From: Cristatella mucedo
Taxonomy: Eukaryota; Bryozoa; Phylactolaemata; Cristatellidae
Direction of reading: 5' to 3'
Length of the DNA stretch: 64,000 nucleotides
NCBI GenBank assembly: GCA_009760855.2
Contig: WPIO01000013.1
Span: forward strand, 4,737,501 to 4,801,500
In this document: piece after piece, positions 56,731-64,000 of the stretch
Numbering within the stretch: the first letter of the stretch is position 1
Layout: each line of letters starts with the position of its first letter
Notes under the pieces: model-generated
What the model was told of the DNA's origin: nothing
Seen by the model: the letters and a program-made list of their open reading frames with translations, nothing else
Databases searched by the model: none
Translations under genes and position numbers: made by a program

Positions 56731-59080
56731 AAAATTTCAAAGCAACGCTTGAGGGAGAACGCATTGAGCGGTTCAAGAAAATGCTAGGAATACCAAACGA
56801 GTGAGTACTCAGCTCGCAGCTCCCTTCAAACATGCGGCGTCTCAGCTAGAGGCCCGGCACCCTCGGCGGCTCCGAGGTGCTTTTCCTTTGTTTATGCATT
56901 ATTCACGGATCTTAGCGACAGCAATAGCATGTAGGAATGCATGCAAACCCAGAGGCCTGGGGCGATAAGAGTTTAAATGTCTATAGGCACGTAATTTCTT
57001 GCGTGCTACGGTCAAAAAGCAAACAGGTAAGCTTTAAACAGGTCTTGGCTGTATCGGTTTTCTTACATGATGTTCGCAAGAACTTCGGTTTCCGGAAGAG
57101 AATTCTGCAACGGACTAGGAACGTGTGCATCGCTCCGTAGCAGGAGGCGAGAATGTGAAATAAATTAGATTGCATGTCGGTATACATGACGGATCCATTC
57201 CCGCCCAGACGCAATTAACTTTAAAGTTGACGTAATAAAATAAAAGAATAAAATGAGTTGGCTCGGAAGGGCCACCTCCAAGTGAGGGCTTGCAGTCAAT
57301 CGCCTTTCCATTTGAGGACTATTGTTTGTCATTAATATGCAATTGAGCTAAGGTCTAGTCTAAACTTTATTGCGAAATTTGATCGAATCATGGATCAGCA
57401 ACCAACATCGTTACTGCCTACTGTCGACCTTCCTCGTAGCCTCAAGCAAACCAGCTGTGAAGTGATCCCGATGAACAAGTCGACTTGTCGAAGGAGTGCT
57501 CCACCAAAATTCTTCTCTTAGGTGTGGTATAACAGAGTAGGCTCCCCGATACACTTACATGCTTCAGCGCCGGACTAGTACAGCTACAGCTCTCTGCTCT
57601 TGCCGCTGTTCAGTGCCTGTTCAGAATTCGACTCGTCGTTGATCTTTCACGATAACAAAGAGACCACTAGTACACTAGACTCTGTCCCAAAGAGGTCTTC
57701 TTAAGAGGTGCAAAGACCGGTTGCTGCCCGGCGTAAGCATAATTCCTGTTTAATTTTTGGGCTCTCACCTCTCAAAAACGGCTGCACGTAGATATTGCGA
57801 TTTGGCCTGTGCGGACGGGAGAATTACGAGACTGGTTCGCGAGCTTGTGACATCGTCGAGTCTAGATTGCTGTCACAGTCTTGTCAAGAGCGGGTGGTGT
57901 GCCTGCAAATATAAGAAGAAGTCGGGTCAATAGTTAGACAGATGCAAGGTAGTACGATAACCTATAAGCAAATATTGAGGGCCGAATTTAACGGCTACGG
58001 TTGGGTAAGCCGGTGGCAGCTGGCTGCACTTAGGCTAGCCAATCGAAATTCCACTTAGCTCCGCCTATAAAGCCTGAGCTAATACCTTTCAACTAATGAG
58101 GGGAGATTCCCTGTAACCCTCCGAGCCGTCTGAGACGGGGGAGGCCAGCAATACACTCGGTAGCCGATCAAGCTGTCCTGTGGAAGAACTTGTGACGATC
58201 CAATCAATACAGAGAGGTACGACGCCAATACTTTGCTTATGTGGCGCACATGTATTGATTTTATGCATGCCTGAGTAACGTTGCGATGCGTCAACTAACT
58301 GCAGGGAGTATCTTTAGGGAGCAGATGTCTGCAGGTTGTGGGCTCTTCCCTCTTGACTACCTCGTCGAGCCAATGCAGCCGTAGCTGCTCACGTGCCTGT
58401 GTGGGAACGCTGAAGGCCCGTTAGTTCGCCGTAGACCCTCAAACCGGGCAGGTCGCATTCGCCGAAAATACGTGTAGATACTGTATGCCACGTTTACTTA
58501 GTCCTCGCTATGGACGCATTGGCACCAGGGATTGCCAAGATAGTACGCGTTACCCTTATCGATCGGTGTGGTACCACAAGGTCACTGGCTGCCACCTTCC
58601 GCTGGCGTTGGCTACGGCACGACTCTAGCAGTCCGCTGGGGACGAACAACACTGAAGATTTTTTTTACACGCGAAAAGTAGCATGCAAACAGCGTTCGAC
58701 GAAACACGTTACATAAAAAAAAAAAAACTTCTTCCGGTAGCGACTGGCTCTTGCACCTTGAGCAGTAGCTCAGGACCTTGGACCGTCGTCGGATATGAGC
58801 CGCCCTCTCTCTAACTAGGATTTGATTGCTCCCACCTGAGCTACCGTTTCCTTATCTGTAATTTCGTACCTGCTCGTTGCGCAATGCTGCTAGTAGGCGA
58901 CACAGGAGTGAGGCTGGATTGACCGGCCTACGGTTTACTGCAGACATTGAAGGCACACTGATCCATAGCTTTGAAAACAAACGCACTAAGGATCGGGACT
59001 GACTGTCCATCGACAGACATACATGGACTACCGTAGACCATGCCAATCCATCCTCGGCCAGCAATCGTATACTGGCGAAT
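56731..59080. other. No gene recognised
   Basis: Short frames only. A T8 run lies near 58660 and an A12 run near 58720. Confidence 0.4.
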
Positions 59081-59084
59081 GCAA

Positions 59085-59230
59085 TGTAATGATGTTGCGT
59101 ATCTCCGTCTCTAACTCCACAAAAATCATTTGGGCGTTATGCAGGAGAGTATTATATAGCCCATTCACAGCCTTAGCGGCTTTCGGTGCGCATTCGTCAG
59201 CCAACGGACTTCATCTCACGACGAAACCGC
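59085..59230 (-). mobile_element. LINE-A terminus
   Basis: GTATCTCCGTCTCTAACTCC, GCAGGAGAGTATTATATAGC and GGCTTTCGGTGCGCATTCG match the LINE-A 3' end on the minus strand. Confidence 0.75.
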
Positions 59231-59509
59231 GGTATAGTTGAGCTGGGGTGGGTGATAAAATATATTTTGTATTTCCTGTAGACTATAGGATCACACAAAC
59301 TGAGTCACTCGCTCCGGTGCAAGCAGAGAGCTCTATCTTGTGTACAAGCGACCGCATACCCCCATTGGGGAGTACTTCATAGCCAATAGCTTTTCTAATC
59401 TTGCTAGGGCCCTGCGACCGGAGCATACAATTATCTTTCGCGAATATAATAGGGACTGGGCAGAAATCTTGGGTGAGATATGAAGAGGGTCTCCTCACCG
59501 ACTCGTGTA

Positions 59510-60250
59510 AGAGATCAGACGTTACTTTAGAGCCGATGTGGTCATCTAGTGAAATATCCCTTTGAAACAGGACACCTGTATTTTGTACCAATGCAACGGA
59601 TGTGCCCGCAGAGCTAATTTTTAGCAATAAGCTTTCCAATTTATAAGTCACACTTGGTTTTCCAATAGCTAGTAAGTTGGTTGCATTGTAATTCAATTTG
59701 AGAACGTTTGCTGCTATTGAAATGTGGATGTTAGCAATACATGTAGTAAGGGAGTTGAAAGAATTCGACGTGCTGATGGGCTGGAATGGATCAAAGCAAT
59801 GTTACAGCTGAGTGTCGTATGCACGGACGTGAAAGCCTAGTTTGCCATTGGCAATCGCATCAGAAAAAGGAAGAGTATAACCTGTGAAAAATAGCTTACC
59901 AAACATAGAATCCTCAGGTAGGCCATTCATCCATAGTTTCTCAGTTAACATTTTCCGTTTACATCAATACTCTGGAATCTGCCACTGAGACGGGATCTGG
60001 ACTATTGCCGATCAGTGTCAGTGATGCCCGGACAATATGAGAGGCGCCCGAGAAGAATTTGGAGATCAATAGTATCAAACGCTGCCAAATCATCAAGCGA
60101 AATAGGCGGAGAGACTTTAACTAAGTCTGTCTTCATGAGAAGGTTGATACAAACCCCAAGCAATGCTAACTCGGTTAAGTGTTTAGTTGTAAAACCAGAC
60201 TGGATTTTACTTTATAGGTTCGGAGTTTCACGTTTTGGTTCTTGCTCCGG
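59510..60250 (-). mobile_element. LINE-B copy 6, decayed RT
   Basis: Minus strand contains NYNATNLLAIGKPSVTYKLE and GVLFQRDISLDDHIGSKVTS, plus FHVRAYDTQL-like and SSRLSGHH-like upstream motifs. Frameshifted. Confidence 0.7.
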
Positions 60251-60259
60251 CTACAATTA

Positions 60260-61107
60260 GTCCGGCCACTTCTAGACAAACTAAGAGCCAGAAAACATCC
60301 CGGTGTCAAGCGTACTTTCAGCTGATAAGAAGTTATTTCTGCTTTCCCAAGGTAAAATTCTAGCTTTACGCCCGTGTCTAACTCGCTGTGTGGGAACCAT
60401 GTGATCTTGTGGGCGGGAGGACACGGCTAACGGCTGTTTTCCCCTCTTCATAAAGGTCATGACGCAGTTAAGTTTAGCTCCCGGTTGCATTCACGTTGCA
60501 TGCACGTGGCATATTTACCGACCGTCAGTTTTCCAACTTTCAAGTTGAAAGACTGTTAGGCTAAAGAGGTCACTGACAGTCTCAGCCCTAGGGCATCCCG
60601 ACTCCAATGCCACCAATTGATCGTGGGGTTCATTGCTATTTAGAACTGTCTCTCGGTATTCCCTGGAGCTGACCAGAAAGTCCGTAGACGCTGTGAAACT
60701 GCAGTTTGACTGAGGACGTTTTTGCATTTCTTTTCGTGTTTCTGACAGCCGGGTGTAGGCAGCAGCTGCATGCCTCAATCCAGTCGGCACTCTAAGTTAA
60801 GGGCTGAAACCCTGACTAGCCGAAAAAAAAAAAAAGCCAGTCCTGCCTATTACACAAAAAGGTGGTTAACAGTTCGTCCTAACTATGTGTCAAACTGCAC
60901 ATTGTTGGATTTGTATTTCAGCAGCAAAAATCTTTTCGTTCGGCATTAGTGTAAATCGACTGAACGGTAGGTGGAGCAGACTGCTCGTAGCACTGGCAGC
61001 AGCTCAGTGGACACTGACTCGACGATCGATGATGGCTTCGAGCTTGATACGCTCGGCGGAGCAAACCTATCTTTGTTTCTGTGATCATTTGTAGACCTCC
61101 GGCAGTC
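60260..61107. other. Upstream region of the ISG12-like gene
   Basis: No coding evidence. The first 200-300 bases upstream of 61108 are the likely promoter and 5'UTR. I see no convincing ISRE-type motif. Confidence 0.35.
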
Positions 61108-63941
61108 ATGGAATTTCTCGGAACGGCGATCGCAGGACTCGTTGGCGGTGGTCTCGCCATTGCAGCTGCACCTGTAGCTCTCGGTAAATACCTTCTGCTT
61201 GCCACATCTGCTTTTTTCACAATGCTCAGCTAGTTTTTGACAGAAACTTGACTCCTCGACGTCTCGCAGCAACCCGAACGATTGGTATGTTGACTTAAAT
61301 ACAGGTAACTCTGGTCCAAGTGAATCTGTAAACATAAACTCGGGATATTGGAAAGTGTTGCCGCCGAGTGACGTAGTTTATTATTGTACTAAAGGTTGCT
61401 TCATTAGTGAGGTCGCCCCTCCTTTATCAGGGTAAGTCAGCGTCAGACTCCACGGCGAGTAGTGAATCTCCGAGAAATATGATTATTTACTGTAAATCTA
61501 ACGTTTTCCCAGCTAGAACCGAGAAAAGGTGTTCAAGACCCTCTAAATGAGGTTTTTAACATTGTTGCAGCCCTCTGGCCACGAAATAATACCCCTTTAG
61601 TCATCAATACATTTTGACTGAATCTGCTTTTTAGCCAGTTTGCCTACGGTACACCAGGCGGTTTCACCTTGACCCATAGTTCAGCACTATCTGACTCAAG
61701 ACACCACGTTTATTTTTGGAACCGCAGCCTACTGCTGATTGGCTGATTATCACGACTACCTAGGCGGATTGGCGTCAGCCGAGGCTACATCAGCTACAGC
61801 TGATGGGAGCCTGTTCCTGAAGAGGAGCCAATGGCATTAAGATTGTAACAGATGCTGGCTTGCTCAGCCAAAGATGTTAGCTTAGGACTGGCATATATTG
61901 GACCTGTCTGTCGTTTATTCTCCGTTCATATTTGCAATGGTCGACGTTCTTTTTGTCGGCTGCGTTATTCACACGCTCGCAAAGTGTGGAAATCACGGCC
62001 GACTGTAGTAGGACATTCTCTGCTCTAAAAGGAAGCAAACAGCACAGCTTATTCCCGTGGCATTAGCTCCGTCCAAGTCAGCCGCTCATTTTCGGCTAGA
62101 GCGTGCGGAAAACGTTCGCATTTACCACTAACCAGCAACGATTTGTCTAATAAAACGTTTCAGGGTCATAATTATTCATTAATATTATTAATATTAATTA
62201 TTAATAGTATTTAATAATATTATAATTATTCATTTAAAATCCCAATTGAATCAGTAAGAGGGTCGAATACGAGTGAAAGAGTGCTGAGTGAGAGTGCGCT
62301 AGTCAGTGAATGCGAGTCTGAGCTCGTCGGAGCAGTTCGGTGCACATCGGGGGGGGGGGGCGCGGAGGAGGAGGTGCGTTGGAAAAGAGGGGCGGCCCAC
62401 ATAGTTACAAGCTACATCGTTCCCAGCTACAGGAGGGCAATTACCCAGCTGCCCCAGCCCCCCCCCACCACCCACTTGACTCAGTCGCTGCTTTCGTCAG
62501 GCTTTAGCTTGACTATACGCTTCCGTCGTTATGTGTGCGTGACGTAAGACACGCTAACGATAACCAGGAGCAGAGTTGTACTTACAACACATTCTTTACA
62601 CAAAACTAAGGGGTGGGGAGTGCAGCAGACCAGGCGATGCCCAGCAGACTATTGTTGCTAGAGAACTTCGTCCCGACGTTTTTCTGGGACTAAACAGCAA
62701 GTAGCTGGTCGGTCGTACGGCCCTAGGTTTTTAACTAATTTTTCAAATTATTTGGTTGACCCTCGAACTGTGAATCGTACCAACTTAGCTTATAACATAC
62801 TTCTTCTAGCTATTTTGAATTTTCGGCAACGAAGACTATAAGAAAGAAAGAGCTTTTACCTGCTCTCATCAACAGCTCAAAGCTGGTAATAAGGGGCTAC
62901 CTGCTGTAGGATTTGAACCAATTACATAATAAGTTGACTTCAGCACCTTAGTCTTTTGCTAATACTAGGATACTAGGGGCAGATGCTATTACGCGCATTG
63001 CACCAGCGACGAGGTGAAGAAGCAGTTCTTTTGACCTCTTTAGACTCAAAGATAGACACACTAAAAAGAAAACTACCAGAGTTAATCTACCTGGCGCGGA
63101 TAAAAACGTCATGCAGGAAGCAAAAAGTTCATCTGTTTTTTGCGACCTTCTGCCACTAACCTTGATCCTTTTGTACTAACTATTTTTGAAGCTCCTTGGT
63201 TCCATGCTAACTGAACTACATCGCATTTATGAGTTAGTGGTTATGATAGCTTCAAGACATCAAATAGCATGTGAAGTTTTCCGTCGCTACACACAGACGG
63301 ACAACCTTGCACACATTTGACTTCATCGGAATCTAATTTTTGAAAAAATTAATTGGCGAGTGGTACGTTCAAAATTCCTTCTGCCGCTGCGTACAGCGAC
63401 AGGAGCCTAAGTGGCTTCTACGTACTCACTGCAGCCATCGACTTATTGCCTTTTGTAAGTCTCGAAATCCACAGCCTTTATGTGTGAGTGCATCGTCACT
63501 GCTTGACTGAGACCTGTGCGGTCGTCTTATTTCTTTCATATTTCGTTAGTTGGGCTAGCTAAATTGAGACTATACCTTTGTTGTGTTGACAAAATTCATA
63601 AGTACAAGCAATGACCGATCAGCTGGAGAATATCTAGTTATTTCTCTGCACGTGTGCTAGCTAAGCGATGCAACTGCAACGTTCTGCGTCTCCGTTTGAC
63701 ACGAGAGTAAGTGATTCTGTCGATTGCAGGATTGGCGGGATTTACCGCCGCAGGCGTTGCTGCTGGATCTATCGGAGCCGCGATGATGTCAACTGCCGGC
63801 AACGTGGCGGCCGGAAGTTTGGTGGCGGCTCTGCAGTCAGCCGGTGCTGCTGGCATAGGCTCAGCTGTATACGTTGCGCTGGGCGGTGCAGGAGCAGGTG
63901 TCGGAATGATTACTCATGCGGTAGTCAACGGAGACAACTAG
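61108..63941 (+). CDS. ifi27-like: ISG12/IFI27-like small hydrophobic protein, complete, two exons
   Basis: Exons 61108-61183 and 63730-63941 (TAG), 288 bases, 95 residues. Exon 1 reads MEFLGTAIAGLVGGGLAIAA then APVALG; exon 2 reads LAGFTAAGVAAGSIGAAMMS, GSLVAALQSAGAAGIGSAV, ending VVNGDN. The family signature GFT-x2-G-x3-GS-x-AA-x-MMS and GSLVA-x-LQS-x-GAAG is plainly present. These membrane proteins act at mitochondria, ER or nuclear envelope; in vertebrates many are interferon-induced. The intron is phase 1, 2546 bp. Vertebrate relatives share length and hydrophobic makeup. Regulation is not visible in the sequence. Confidence 0.92.
61184..63729. other. Intron of the ISG12-like gene
   Basis: Contains an AT-rich palindromic stretch (62170-62235, ATTAATATTAATTATTAAT), G10 at about 62350 and C9 at about 62459. 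Around 62880-62980 the minus strand has a perfect B box (GGTTCAAATCC), possibly an old tRNA-derived SINE. Confidence 0.6.
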
Positions 63942-64000
63942 AGACAGGTTTACCTATCGGAACTGGCTACTATTTGCCAGTGCTGCATTCGGGACAGTGT

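Noticed and set aside
60946-61335. Minus-strand frame over the ISG12 first exon
   Set aside because: Shadow frame; the plus strand has a clear family signature and splice site.

Overview
The window is animal nuclear DNA. It has short exons with GT-AG introns, two families of L2/CR1-like LINEs, tRNA-derived SINEs, a hAT miniature transposon, a dead Ty3/Gypsy element and many long microsatellites. The kinase tail and the repeats suit an invertebrate or early-branching chordate, but the sequence does not fix the clade. GC-rich islands (1-5600, 13700-19500, 26000-29700) carry most coding exons. AT-richer parts are mostly decayed transposons.

Layout. (1) 381-5384, plus strand: the 3' half of a cGMP-dependent protein kinase gene. 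Nine exons encode the linker and the whole catalytic domain; the cGMP-binding exons lie upstream of the window. (2) 5385-14400: repeats, with a SPIN-like hAT MITE carrying a SINE, and a LINE-B inserted inside another LINE-B. (3) 14413-19018 or beyond, plus strand: a gene resembling sperm microtubule inner protein SPMIP2 (C4orf45), with a (CCG)41 tract about 220 bp upstream and one GC-AG intron. (4) 26174-51856, minus strand: a gene assembled here from a signal-peptide exon, four sushi/CCP domains (five exons) and a CD59-like Ly6/uPAR domain with a GPI-anchor-like C-terminus. Every junction up to the LU domain is phase 1, so the pieces read as one 417-residue protein. Its introns hold a dead Gypsy element and many LINE and SINE copies. 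(5) 52770-53260, plus strand: a weak candidate for a small secreted peptide, head-to-head with gene 4. (6) 53690-60260: decayed LINE-B copies, one with a 27-bp minisatellite. (7) 61108-63941, plus strand: a complete two-exon ISG12/IFI27-like gene.

The most notable item is the minus-strand gene. Its architecture combines that of CD55/DAF (four CCPs plus GPI) with that of CD59 (one LU domain plus GPI), so a membrane complement-regulator role is a reasonable but untested inference. The transposons also form a readable stratigraphy: SINE in MITE, LINE in LINE, LINE tail in Gypsy, and a SINE that shares the LINE-B 3' tail.
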